Of a DNA stretch of 64,000 nt, positions 1-8,533 are shown piece after piece (the stretch's first letter is position 1; every line of letters starts with the position of its first letter). The translations under genes were made by a program, and so were the position numbers. The notes under the pieces were generated by a model. It did not search any database and was not told the DNA's origin. It worked only from the letters and a program-made list of their open reading frames with translations. The DNA lies in contig OY282460.1 in assembly GCA_958296295.1 (NCBI GenBank), forward strand, positions 2,976,001 through 3,040,000. The letters run 5' to 3'. Source of the stretch: an uncultured Pseudomonadales bacterium (GTDB lineage: Bacteria > Pseudomonadota > Gammaproteobacteria > Pseudomonadales > Azotimanducaceae).

Positions 1-155
1 TTCTGGGCGGTGACGGCGACGACAGGCATTTCGGGGTGCGGACGCATGCGTTGTTCACACATTCAACCGCGCCGCTCAAACTGAGACCTTCCCCGGCCGC
101 TGTGGCCGCAAAGTTCAACGCGGCGATCAAGGAGATGTTTTCGGCACCCGAGTGA
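1..155 (+). CDS. 3' end of an unidentified gene (51 codons visible)
   Basis: An open frame entering from the left edge ends with TGA at 153-155. The visible residues end in a helix-like tail, FNAAIKEMFSAPE. I do not recognise the family. The frame lies just upstream of a two-repeat CRISPR relic, so a cas gene was considered, but the tail matches no Cas1, Cas2 or Cascade C-terminus that I know. The upstream part outside the window is needed to name it. Confidence 0.4.
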   Translation, partial: LGGDGDDRHFGVRTHALFTHSTAPLKLRPSPAAVAAKFNAAIKEMFSAPE

Positions 156-304
156 TCCCCAACAGACCGCGACACCGGCCGACCCCGAACACCGCTCGCC
201 AATCGCGCCAAAAACCATCAAGGCGCTCACAGCGGGTCGGGACGGGTATCCTCGCGGTCTGGAAAAATGGCGGCAAGAGAGGTGCTGCGGCATACGTCAT
301 GACC

Positions 305-390
305 GGTCTATCCCCGCCTGCGCGGGGGGACGTCGACGCAGCCGTCGCAACAGAAACCGTAGAAGGTCCATCCCCGCCTGCGCGGGGGAT
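305..390. CRISPR. Two-repeat CRISPR relic, type I-E-like repeat
   Basis: GGTCTATCCCCGCCTGCGCG at 305 recurs as GGTCCATCCCCGCCTGCGCG at 365, each followed by a run of G and A. The 60-bp period fits a 28-bp repeat and a 32-bp spacer. The CCCCGC...GCGGGG palindrome is characteristic of type I-E repeats. The two copies differ at one internal base and in the G-run length, so at least one is degenerate. No third copy is visible at the expected positions on either side, and no cas gene lies in the window. It is probably the worn end of an old array or an orphan mini-array. Direction of transcription cannot be set from two repeats. Confidence 0.6.
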
Positions 391-472
391 CCCTTGCCAC
401 CACCGTTCATATCTTATACACATCTGGGGCCTTGTCAACACTTTTCGCACTTTTTTCGCTTTTTGCAGCCGG

Positions 473-612
473 CGACGGGCGGCTTGCGGCGTTACGCGAA
501 GGGCGGGCCGATGGACAGGGGACTGGCGCGCACGGGCGCGACCCCGGCCCTTCAAGGTGCTTGATAGGTTGCTAGAATTCACATTCTAACACCCTATACC
601 GCACCTCCCAAC
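473..612. repeat. Flanking direct repeat, left copy
   Basis: About 140 bp that recur in the same orientation at 11274-11415, with a shorter piece at 12187-12226. Shared landmarks are CGGCTTGCGG, ACGCGAAGGGCGGGCC, GGGGACTGGCGCGCA, GCGCGACCCCGGCCCTTC and TAGGTTGCT. They end in a small palindrome, here TAGAAT-TCAC-ATTCTA, then CCTATACCG and CCCAACC. This copy is two bases shorter near 490, which shifts the frame that is open in the right copy. It may be a decayed gene 3' end or a non-autonomous element. The two full copies bracket the secreted-protein array exactly. Confidence 0.6.
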
Positions 613-654
613 CCTGCCCTTGTTCGTTCGTTCGACGGCAAGGGCGAACCAGAA

Positions 655-3282
655 TCACCGATCGACGACGGGGAGCATGGCTTCGGCGCAGCGGAAGTCG
701 ACGAGCCCCTGCCCGAATTCACGGTCGACCCCGGGCTCCCCGATGTCCGTCGCGCACGACTTCAGCGCGTGCACCACATCATCCGCGTCCTCGTAGGTCT
801 GGAAGAGGTGGAACACCGCCGCGCTGAGTGCCGGTGCCGATGCCGAGGTGATCCTCGACTGCTCCACCGCGAAGCACTGCTCCCTAGTGTCGCCGCACAT
901 GATGACACCGGTATCCGGCACGACCGTGCCGTCCTGTCTGCGCACCGCCGCGGTCGCCATCAGCGCCTTGCCGGTCCTGACCGCGTCCATCGTTGCGGTA
1001 TACATCCACCGCCGACCGCCACCATCACAGGTGAAGTACGAATGGTTAGGACGCCACAGGTCCCGATCCGGATTGCCCGGCGAATCGCACTGGTTCACGC
1101 TATGGTGGTTCACATTACCGGCACTCGCCACAAATATGATGTTGTGCGCGGCGATGTGCTCCGCAGCAAGCTCGTTGAAGGCGGGCAGTATCGACCGGTT
1201 CACCACCAGGGTCTCGGCGCGCAGGGCGGCGTTGTCCGGGTGGGTCAGGAAGCCGTACGCACCGTCCACTACGCGCCAGTCCGTTATCCCCGGACCGAGC
1301 ACATGGATGTTCGCCTTCGGCACCCCCTCCTCTTTCATGTTCACATACACCGTCCGCTGGGCATGGCTGCCCTCGAACGCTTCACCATCATCCAACTCCG
1401 AGAGCACCAGTTTGTGGCGGTGTCCGCCGTCGTCGGTGACACGGCCGATGAGGTCGCGCATGCCGGCGAAGGACAGGGTGTTGGTCACCGTGATCCTCTT
1501 GGTGTGCGTGGCTTCCGCGCCGTGGCGGTCGGTGACGGTCAGGGTGACCGGGTAGGTCGCCGTGGCGGGGTAGCGGCCCTCGTAGCCGCAGCAGTCGCCC
1601 CGGGTACGCCCGAAGAACCAGGTACTGTCGTAGACGAACAGCGGGGTCGGACCGGTGCCGGTCGTGGTGTCAACCCGCAGACTGTTCTCCCCGAAGTCCC
1701 AGGCGTAGTCCGTGATGTCTCCTTTGGACGCGGTGGCGTCGAAGCGGATGCCGAACGGGATGCCGTCGTCCTCCTCGTAGGCGAACCGCGCGATGAGCGG
1801 GGCGGCGATGACGCGGATCGTGTCCGACAGGTGGGAGAGGTTGGTCAGGTGGCCGGTCCTGGTGCTCATGAGCGACATCAGAATCACGGGATTGGTCGCC
1901 GTGACGAGCAGCCGCCACTTGCCGGCGCCGTCGCCGAGGCCCATGTCCTCCAGCTGTTTGGCGGTGAAGGTGCGGACCTCGTAGTACTGCAGGGTGACGC
2001 GCACCGTGTTGTCGCCTTCCCTCCCTCGATCGTCATAGCCGCGGATGGTGACCGTTGTCAGGGCGCCCGTGGTGTTGACGACACGCAGGCTGCTCTCCCG
2101 GTCGGTGTTGCTGCCCGGGTTGAGTATGGGCACCTGGTGCGTCCGTCCCGCATCGCCCACGATGTCGTGGAGCGCGGTGAGAAAGCCGTCCTCCGTGCGC
2201 ATGTAGGCGAGAACCTGCAGGTCCCTATTGCTGGAGAAGCGCAGCCGCCAGTGGCCGTCGCCGTCGCCGACCCCGGCGATGCCTTTTGCCGCGTTGCCGT
2301 TCTCCAGGTCGTCGGAGTTGAAGTGCAGCGCCCGATTGCCGCCGATGGGGAGGGTGAACGCCGGCTTGTCGCCACGGGGGCCCGTGCCGTATCGGGCGCC
2401 CGAGTCGTCCCTGGCGTATGCCGCCACGGTTCCCGCTTCCGACGACCGGTTGACGATCCGCACGAAACTCTGTCTGCCCGCCGCGGCGGCGGTGAACAGC
2501 GGGACGGCGGTTCCTTCCGGCGCCGACGAGAGGTTCGTGAGGTAGCCGACCTTGGCGCCGGCCTCGCCGACCCCGGTGCTCATGAGGGACATGACGACGA
2601 TCGGCTCCGGCGCCGTGACGAGCAGCCGCCACTTGCCGCTCCCGTCGCCGAGTCCTCCGTCCTCCAGCTCCTTGGCGGTCAGGGTCGCGCCGCCGTCGGG
2701 GCGGAGCTCCACGGTCACGGGACCGTCTCCCGGCGCGCCGCGGTCGTCGACGCCCCGCACGGTCGCCGCGACCGCCCGCCCGGACAGGTTGACCAGCCGG
2801 AGCCGGCTCTCCCGGTCCGCGTTCGAGGCGGGATTGAAGGTCATGACCCGGTGGACGCCGTCGGGTCCTCTGGCCACGGTGTTGTTCATCGCGGTGAGGA
2901 AGCCGTCGTCGGTGCGCAGGTACGCGGCGACCGCGATCGGCAGCTCGCTGTCCAGCGCGAGACGCCAGTCGCCGGCGCCGGCGCCGACACCGGCGATGCC
3001 TTTCACGGCATTGCCGTTCTCCAGGTCGTCGGAGTTGAAGTGGTACACCCCGGACGCGGCGATGCGGAACGACGTCCGGCGCAGCGCGCCGTCGTCGTCG
3101 CGGGCGCGGACGGAGACCGTGCCGGCCCGGTTCGAGAGATTCACGATCCGCGCGAATCCCTGCCATCCGTGCCGGACGCGGTCGGCCGCGGGAGCGAACA
3201 GCGGCACCGTCTGCGTTTCGCCGGCCGCGATCGCCGCGGTCAGCAGGAAAACAGGCAGGACGCCTGCCGCTCGTCTGTGCAT
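655..3282 (-). CDS. Secreted repeat-PKD-subtilase-like protein, copy A
   Basis: The product is an 875-residue exported protein. The start at 3282 is chosen because it gives a signal peptide (MHRRAAGVLPVFLLTAAIAA) and has AGAGGGG eight bases upstream; the frame stays open 24 codons further without support. Residues ~26-248 and ~252-490 are two similar modules rich in RIVN, HFNSDDLENGN, GxWRL and YLTNLS motifs. Residues ~498-602 look like a PKD domain (FDATASKG, YAWDFG, YPVTLTVTDR). The C-terminal ~250 residues resemble the second half of an S8 subtilase: FVASAGN with the oxyanion Asn, TSASAP like the catalytic GTSxAxP, and GQGLVDF. The Asp and His motifs are not obvious, so peptidase activity is uncertain. 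It is the first of three paralogues and differs from the other two mainly after residue ~655. Role unknown. Confidence 0.8.
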   Translation of the reverse strand: MHRRAAGVLPVFLLTAAIAAGETQTVPLFAPAADRVRHGWQGFARIVNLSNRAGTVSVRARDDDGALRRTSFRIAASGVYHFNSDDLENGNAVKGIAGVGAGAGDWRLALDSELPIAVAAYLRTDDGFLTAMNNTVARGPDGVHRVMTFNPASNADRESRLRLVNLSGRAVAATVRGVDDRGAPGDGPVTVELRPDGGATLTAKELEDGGLGDGSGKWRLLVTAPEPIVVMSLMSTGVGEAGAKVGYLTNLSSAPEGTAVPLFTAAAAGRQSFVRIVNRSSEAGTVAAYARDDSGARYGTGPRGDKPAFTLPIGGNRALHFNSDDLENGNAAKGIAGVGDGDGHWRLRFSSNRDLQVLAYMRTEDGFLTALHDIVGDAGRTHQVPILNPGSNTDRESSLRVVNTTGALTTVTIRGYDDRGREGDNTVRVTLQYYEVRTFTAKQLEDMGLGDGAGKWRLLVTATNPVILMSLMSTRTGHLTNLSHLSDTIRVIAAPLIARFAYEEDDGIPFGIRFDATASKGDITDYAWDFGENSLRVDTTTGTGPTPLFVYDSTWFFGRTRGDCCGYEGRYPATATYPVTLTVTDRHGAEATHTKRITVTNTLSFAGMRDLIGRVTDDGGHRHKLVLSELDDGEAFEGSHAQRTVYVNMKEEGVPKANIHVLGPGITDWRVVDGAYGFLTHPDNAALRAETLVVNRSILPAFNELAAEHIAAHNIIFVASAGNVNHHSVNQCDSPGNPDRDLWRPNHSYFTCDGGGRRWMYTATMDAVRTGKALMATAAVRRQDGTVVPDTGVIMCGDTREQCFAVEQSRITSASAPALSAAVFHLFQTYEDADDVVHALKSCATDIGEPGVDREFGQGLVDFRCAEAMLPVVDR

Positions 3283-3511
3283 GGGTTGTCCCCTCTTGTC
3301 CCGCGCCCCTTGTTGTCGGCCTTTGGCGGAGCGCGGTGTCCCCGGCGGCCGCAACGCCTTCGACAGCCGCGCATCATACCGAAGCGGCTGGTCGCGCCCA
3401 CCCCGCCGGCTAGCGCCGAAGCCCTGACCCGCTAGCGTTTCGGCCCGGCGTCCTTCCCGGCCACTTGTAGGGCCAAGTCACGAAGTCCACCGCCTGATCC
3501 GGGCAGGGGTC

Positions 3512-3533
3512 TTAGGGGGCGCAGCGCCCCTAA
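3512..3533. terminator. Palindrome between the PLD pair and secreted gene A
   Basis: TTAGGGG-G-CGC-A-GCG-CCCCTAA forms a near-perfect inverted repeat with one bulged G. It sits 45 bp past the stop of the 110-residue gene, so it could terminate that transcript. There is no T-run, so a protein-binding site is equally possible. It is copied at 7450-7471. Confidence 0.35.
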
Positions 3534-3577
3534 CCCGCGGGTCTCATGCGGATGGTACGTCGCGCATGCGCACTTGC

Positions 3578-3910
3578 TTATGAACGCGGCCCAACAGTCG
3601 GCTCGAGCCTCGGTCGCTTTGGCAGCGTGCTGCCGGACTGACTCGCTACAACCAGCACTATTACCGAGACAAACACTATCGCCCCGCCATGAACTAGAGC
3701 CTGAGCAATCAGCCATTTGGAATCGGCCTCTCGTACTGTTTCCCACAGCGACCATGCCATTTGGGCGACTGGCAGCACCAGCATCACGAGCCACACCCAA
3801 ACGCCAAGTCGCCTCTTGTTGTGCGTGATCGACAACGAAAACAAGGCCAGCGCGGCGGCAAACAGCGCGTAGTGCTGCATCGCGGGGAGCAACTCCGGCG
3901 ATAGCGTCAC
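3578..3910 (-). CDS. Small multi-spanning membrane protein, copy 1
   Basis: The product is 110 residues with about three hydrophobic segments: residues ~12-28, ~34-52 and ~70-90 (ending IVFVSVIVLVVA). The tail is short and basic. Its start codon overlaps the stop of the upstream PLD-like gene by four bases (ATGA), so the two are almost certainly translated together. I recognise no family. The pairing with a PLD-like protein suggests a membrane partner or anchor. An identical copy lies at 7516-7848 because of the tandem duplication. Confidence 0.7.
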   Translation of the reverse strand: MTLSPELLPAMQHYALFAAALALFSLSITHNKRRLGVWVWLVMLVLPVAQMAWSLWETVREADSKWLIAQALVHGGAIVFVSVIVLVVASQSGSTLPKRPRLEPTVGPRS

Positions 3911-4476
3911 GCTGAATGGGCCTTGCTGAAGCCTTCGTTGAAGGCTTCGATAAAGCCGCCTAGACGACGTTTCCGCACATACGCGCGGGCACCCCTGTCT
4001 TCAACGACTTGGCCTTGCCGTTCGGTGACGCCTTTTTCGTGGGTGGACAAATACGCCATCTTCCCGCCATCGGCGATCTTGAAGTGGACATCCTCGGCAG
4101 GCCGTTGATGGAGATACCGCACTTGGAATCTACGGCCGTATTCCTCGCTCAGTCCCGCCATGCGGACATCATCCTTGAAATTCAACAGACAGCGTATCTT
4201 CAAGTCGGGACATGTCCGCAAGCGATCGCGCACGGCCTGCACCGTGTCATCGTCGTCATATAGCGTGCCCTCGGTATTGTCGCCATCATCGTGTACGAGC
4301 AACTCATGCTCTGCTTGGCCAAGCACAGCGAGGAAATGTCTGATCGCAGACTTGTTGTCGTTTTCCACGTTCGCAACACGAAGAAGGCTGAAGTCCCAGG
4401 CCACCCAAACGGAAACCGCGGTCACAACGACCATGGAAACGAGCACGAAAGCGCTCACCACCAAGACCAGATTCAT
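3907..4476 (-). CDS. Membrane-anchored phospholipase-D-like protein, copy 1
   Basis: The product is 189 residues. One N-terminal transmembrane helix (residues ~3-27) is followed by a soluble domain. The domain contains HFKIADGGKMAYLSTHEKG (near residues 132-150), which resembles the HxK(x)nD signature of the phospholipase D superfamily, with only one half-site. Real PLD nucleases with one HKD per chain act as dimers. Here the D spacing is shorter than the classical four residues, so catalysis is not assured. It is the first gene of a pair with the 110-residue membrane protein, on the same strand as the secreted proteins. It is repeated identically at 7845-8414. Confidence 0.7.
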   Translation of the reverse strand: MNLVLVVSAFVLVSMVVVTAVSVWVAWDFSLLRVANVENDNKSAIRHFLAVLGQAEHELLVHDDGDNTEGTLYDDDDTVQAVRDRLRTCPDLKIRCLLNFKDDVRMAGLSEEYGRRFQVRYLHQRPAEDVHFKIADGGKMAYLSTHEKGVTERQGQVVEDRGARAYVRKRRLGGFIEAFNEGFSKAHSA

Positions 4477-4595
4477 TCGTCAACTCCTCTCTCTCACTTC
4501 GGCCACTCCTTCGTTCGACACTGCGGCCAACGTCTACCTGCGCAATGCCATCCCTTCCCTGAACCAAGGTTTGACTATACAAGGGCCAACCGAAA

Positions 4596-7220
4596 TCACC
4601 GATCGACAACCGACCGCATGGCTTCGGCGCAGCGGAAGTCAACGAGCCCCTGACCGAATTCACGGTCAACCCCGGGCTCCCCGATATCCGTCGCACACGA
4701 CTTCAGGGCGTGCACCACATCCTCCGCATCCTCGTAGGTCTGGAAGAGGTGGAACACCGCCGCGCTGAGTGCCGGTGCCGATGCCGAAGTTACCTTCGAC
4801 TGCTCCACCGCGAAGCACTGCTCCCTGGTGTCACCGCACATCATGACACCGGTATCCGGCACGACCGTGCCGTCCTGTCTGCGCACCGCCGCGGTCGCCA
4901 TCAGCACCTTACCGGTCCTGACCGCGTCCATCGTTGCGGTATACATCCACCGCCGACCGCCATCATCACAGGTGAAGTACGAATGGTCAGGACGCCACAG
5001 GTCCCGATCCGGATTACCCGGCGGATCGCACTGATTCACGCTATGGTGGTTCACATTACCGGCACTCGCCACAAATATGATATTGTGCGCAGCAATGTGC
5101 TCCGCAGCAAGCCTGCTGAAGGCGGGCAGTACCGACCGGTTCACCACCAGGGTCTCGGCGCGCAGGGCGGCGTTGTCCGGGTGGGTCAGGATACCGTACG
5201 GTCCAAGCGCACGCCAGTTCGTTATCTCCGGACCGTGCACATGGATGTTCGCTTTCGGCACCCCCTCCTCTTTCATGTTCACATACACCGTCCGCTGGGC
5301 ATGGCTGCCCTCGAACGCTTCACCATCATCCAACTCCGAGAGCACCAGTTTGTGGCGGTGTCCGCCGTCGTCGGTGACACGGCCGATGAGGTCGCGCATG
5401 CCGGCGAAGGACAGGGTGTTGGTCACCGTGATCCTCTTGGTGTGCGTGGCTTCCGCGCCGTGGCGGTCGGTGACGGTCAGGGTGACCGGGTAGGTCGCCG
5501 TGGCGGGGTAGCGGCCCTCGTAGCCGCAGCAGTCGCCCCGGGTACGCCCGAAGAACCAGGTACTGTCGTAGACGAACAGCGGGGTCGGACCGGTGCCGGT
5601 CGTGGTGTCAACCCGCAGACTGTTCTCCCCGAAGTCCCAGGCGTAGTCCGTGATGTCTCCTTTGGACGCGGTGGCGTCGAAGCGGATGCCGAACGGGATG
5701 CCGTCGTCCTCCTCGTAGGCGAACCGCGCGATGAGCGGGGCGGCGATGACGCGGATCGTGTCCGACAGGTGGGAGAGGTTGGTCAGGTGGCCGGTCCTGG
5801 TGCTCATGAGCGACATCAGAATCACGGGATTGGTCGCCGTGACGAGCAGCCGCCACTTGCCGGCGCCGTCGCCGAGGCCCATGTCCTCCAGCTGTTTGGC
5901 GGTGAAGGTGCGGACCTCGTAGTACTGCAGGGTGACGCGCACCGTGTTGTCGCCTTCCCTCCCTCGATCGTCATAGCCGCGGATGGTGACCGTTGTCAGG
6001 GCGCCCGTGGTGTTGACGACACGCAGGCTGCTCTCCCGGTCGGTGTTGCTGCCCGGGTTGAGTATGGGCACCTGGTGCGTCCGTCCCGCATCGCCCACGA
6101 TGTCGTGGAGCGCGGTGAGAAAGCCGTCCTCCGTGCGCATGTAGGCGAGAACCTGCAGGTCCCTATTGCTGGAGAAGCGCAGCCGCCAGTGGCCGTCGCC
6201 GTCGCCGACCCCGGCGATGCCTTTTGCCGCGTTGCCGTTCTCCAGGTCGTCGGAGTTGAAGTGCAGCGCCCGATTGCCGCCGATGGGGAGGGTGAACGCC
6301 GGCTTGTCGCCACGGGGGCCCGTGCCGTATCGGGCGCCCGAGTCGTCCCTGGCGTATGCCGCCACGGTTCCCGCTTCCGACGACCGGTTGACGATCCGCA
6401 CGAAACTCTGTCTGCCCGCCGCGGCGGCGGTGAACAGCGGGACGGCGGTTCCTTCCGGCGCCGACGAGAGGTTCGTGAGGTAGCCGACCTTGGCGCCGGC
6501 CTCGCCGACCCCGGTGCTCATGAGGGACATGACGACGATCGGCTCCGGCGCCGTGACGAGCAGCCGCCACTTGCCGCTCCCGTCGCCGAGTCCTCCGTCC
6601 TCCAGCTCCTTGGCGGTCAGGGTCGCGCCGCCGTCGGGGCGGAGCTCCACGGTCACGGGACCGTCTCCCGGCGCGCCGCGGTCGTCGACGCCCCGCACGG
6701 TCGCCGCGACCGCCCGCCCGGACAGGTTGACCAGCCGGAGCCGGCTCTCCCGGTCCGCGTTCGAGGCGGGATTGAAGGTCATGACCCGGTGGACGCCGTC
6801 GGGTCCTCTGGCCACGGTGTTGTTCATCGCGGTGAGGAAGCCGTCGTCGGTGCGCAGGTACGCGGCGACCGCGATCGGCAGCTCGCTGTCCAGCGCGAGA
6901 CGCCAGTCGCCGGCGCCGGCGCCGACACCGGCGATGCCTTTCACGGCATTGCCGTTCTCCAGGTCGTCGGAGTTGAAGTGGTACACCCCGGACGCGGCGA
7001 TGCGGAACGACGTCCGGCGCAGCGCGCCGTCGTCGTCGCGGGCGCGGACGGAGACCGTGCCGGCCCGGTTCGAGAGATTCACGATCCGCGCGAATCCCTG
7101 CCATCCGTGCCGGACGCGGTCGGCCGCGGGAGCGAACAGCGGCACCGTCTGCGTTTCGCCGGCCGCGATCGCCGCGGTCAGCAGGAAAACAGGCAGGACG
7201 CCTGCCGCTCGTCTGTGCAT
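4596..7220 (-). CDS. Secreted repeat-PKD-subtilase-like protein, chimera A/B
   Basis: The product is 874 residues from the same start context as copy A (AGAGGGG before ATG at 7220). From the signal peptide to about residue 655 it is identical to the gene at 655-3282. After that it is identical to the gene at 8534-11104. The switch lies in the 13 bases 5254-5266, where genes A and B agree. The domain plan is the same: two N-terminal modules, PKD, subtilase-like C-terminus with VASAGN and TSASAP. It is best read as a fusion gene made by unequal crossing-over between A and B; the frame is intact, so it should be expressed. Confidence 0.85.
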   Translation of the reverse strand: MHRRAAGVLPVFLLTAAIAAGETQTVPLFAPAADRVRHGWQGFARIVNLSNRAGTVSVRARDDDGALRRTSFRIAASGVYHFNSDDLENGNAVKGIAGVGAGAGDWRLALDSELPIAVAAYLRTDDGFLTAMNNTVARGPDGVHRVMTFNPASNADRESRLRLVNLSGRAVAATVRGVDDRGAPGDGPVTVELRPDGGATLTAKELEDGGLGDGSGKWRLLVTAPEPIVVMSLMSTGVGEAGAKVGYLTNLSSAPEGTAVPLFTAAAAGRQSFVRIVNRSSEAGTVAAYARDDSGARYGTGPRGDKPAFTLPIGGNRALHFNSDDLENGNAAKGIAGVGDGDGHWRLRFSSNRDLQVLAYMRTEDGFLTALHDIVGDAGRTHQVPILNPGSNTDRESSLRVVNTTGALTTVTIRGYDDRGREGDNTVRVTLQYYEVRTFTAKQLEDMGLGDGAGKWRLLVTATNPVILMSLMSTRTGHLTNLSHLSDTIRVIAAPLIARFAYEEDDGIPFGIRFDATASKGDITDYAWDFGENSLRVDTTTGTGPTPLFVYDSTWFFGRTRGDCCGYEGRYPATATYPVTLTVTDRHGAEATHTKRITVTNTLSFAGMRDLIGRVTDDGGHRHKLVLSELDDGEAFEGSHAQRTVYVNMKEEGVPKANIHVHGPEITNWRALGPYGILTHPDNAALRAETLVVNRSVLPAFSRLAAEHIAAHNIIFVASAGNVNHHSVNQCDPPGNPDRDLWRPDHSYFTCDDGGRRWMYTATMDAVRTGKVLMATAAVRRQDGTVVPDTGVMMCGDTREQCFAVEQSKVTSASAPALSAAVFHLFQTYEDAEDVVHALKSCATDIGEPGVDREFGQGLVDFRCAEAMRSVVDR

Positions 7221-7449
7221 GGGTTGTCCCCTCTTGTCCCGCGCCCCTTGTTGTCGGCCTTTGGCGGAGCGCGGTGTCCCCGGCGGCCGCAACGCCTTCG
7301 ACAGCCGCGCATCATACCGAAGCGGCTGGTCGCGCCCACCCCGCCGGCTAGCGCCGAAGCCCTGACCCGCTAGCGTTTCGGCCCGGCGTCCTTCCCGGCC
7401 ACTTGTAGGGCCAAGTCACGAAGTCCACCGCCTGATCCGGGCAGGGGTC

Positions 7450-7471
7450 TTAGGGGGCGCAGCGCCCCTAA
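7450..7471. terminator. Palindrome, second copy
   Basis: Identical to 3512-3533, carried along in the tandem duplication. It lies between the second membrane/PLD pair and the chimeric secreted gene. Confidence 0.35.
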
Positions 7472-7515
7472 CCCGCGGGTCTCATGCGGATGGTACGTCG
7501 CGCATGCGCACTTGC

Positions 7516-7848
7516 TTATGAACGCGGCCCAACAGTCGGCTCGAGCCTCGGTCGCTTTGGCAGCGTGCTGCCGGACTGACTCGCTACAACCAGCACTATT
7601 ACCGAGACAAACACTATCGCCCCGCCATGAACTAGAGCCTGAGCAATCAGCCATTTGGAATCGGCCTCTCGTACTGTTTCCCACAGCGACCATGCCATTT
7701 GGGCGACTGGCAGCACCAGCATCACGAGCCACACCCAAACGCCAAGTCGCCTCTTGTTGTGCGTGATCGACAACGAAAACAAGGCCAGCGCGGCGGCAAA
7801 CAGCGCGTAGTGCTGCATCGCGGGGAGCAACTCCGGCGATAGCGTCAC
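7516..7848 (-). CDS. Small multi-spanning membrane protein, copy 2
   Basis: Its protein is identical to the 110-residue product of 3578-3910, with the same four-base overlap with the PLD-like gene upstream. It exists because of the 3,938-bp duplication. Confidence 0.7.
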   Translation of the reverse strand: MTLSPELLPAMQHYALFAAALALFSLSITHNKRRLGVWVWLVMLVLPVAQMAWSLWETVREADSKWLIAQALVHGGAIVFVSVIVLVVASQSGSTLPKRPRLEPTVGPRS

Positions 7849-8414
7849 GCTGAATGGGCCTTGCTGAAGCCTTCGTTGAAGGCTTCGATAAAGCCGCCTA
7901 GACGACGTTTCCGCACATACGCGCGGGCACCCCTGTCTTCAACGACTTGGCCTTGCCGTTCGGTGACGCCTTTTTCGTGGGTGGACAAATACGCCATCTT
8001 CCCGCCATCGGCGATCTTGAAGTGGACATCCTCGGCAGGCCGTTGATGGAGATACCGCACTTGGAATCTACGGCCGTATTCCTCGCTCAGTCCCGCCATG
8101 CGGACATCATCCTTGAAATTCAACAGACAGCGTATCTTCAAGTCGGGACATGTCCGCAAGCGATCGCGCACGGCCTGCACCGTGTCATCGTCGTCATATA
8201 GCGTGCCCTCGGTATTGTCGCCATCATCGTGTACGAGCAACTCATGCTCTGCTTGGCCAAGCACAGCGAGGAAATGTCTGATCGCAGACTTGTTGTCGTT
8301 TTCCACGTTCGCAACACGAAGAAGGCTGAAGTCCCAGGCCACCCAAACGGAAACCGCGGTCACAACGACCATGGAAACGAGCACGAAAGCGCTCACCACC
8401 AAGACCAGATTCAT
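7845..8414 (-). CDS. Membrane-anchored phospholipase-D-like protein, copy 2
   Basis: Its protein is identical to the 189-residue product of 3907-4476: an N-terminal membrane helix and one degenerate HxK...D half-site. In the inferred pre-duplication arrangement a single such pair sat between secreted genes A and B. Confidence 0.7.
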   Translation of the reverse strand: MNLVLVVSAFVLVSMVVVTAVSVWVAWDFSLLRVANVENDNKSAIRHFLAVLGQAEHELLVHDDGDNTEGTLYDDDDTVQAVRDRLRTCPDLKIRCLLNFKDDVRMAGLSEEYGRRFQVRYLHQRPAEDVHFKIADGGKMAYLSTHEKGVTERQGQVVEDRGARAYVRKRRLGGFIEAFNEGFSKAHSA

Positions 8415-8533
8415 TCGTCAACTCCTCTCTCTCACTTCGGCCACTCCTTCGTTCGACACTGCGGCCAACGTCTACCTGCGCAATGCCATCCCTTCCCTGA
8501 ACCAAGGTTTGACTATACAAGGGCCAACCGAAA

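Larger units (their letters stand above)
1316..5253. repeat. Tandem duplication, left unit (3,938 bp)
   Basis: This stretch reappears at 5254-9191 with no difference in the parts compared base by base, and every frame across it translates identically. It runs from inside secreted gene A, through the membrane/PLD gene pair, into the 3' part of the middle secreted gene. The left limit is exact: C at 1315 faces T at 5253. On the right, identity persists to 5266 facing 9204, then C at 5267 faces G at 9205. Confidence 0.92.

Noticed and set aside
1..155. A cas gene ending next to the CRISPR relic
   Set aside because: The 51 visible residues show no Cas signature, and two degenerate repeats alone do not support an operon.
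769..3435. An 888-codon open frame on the + strand opposite secreted gene A, repeated at 4710-7373
   Set aside because: It is the antisense of a gene with a signal peptide, ribosome-binding site and domains. Its translation is Arg/Val/Gly-rich with no domain, as expected from the complement of GC-rich coding DNA.
3432..3800. A 122-codon minus-strand frame overlapping the small membrane protein
   Set aside because: Low-complexity composition, no ribosome-binding site, and it overlaps a frame with clear membrane helices that is coupled to the PLD gene.
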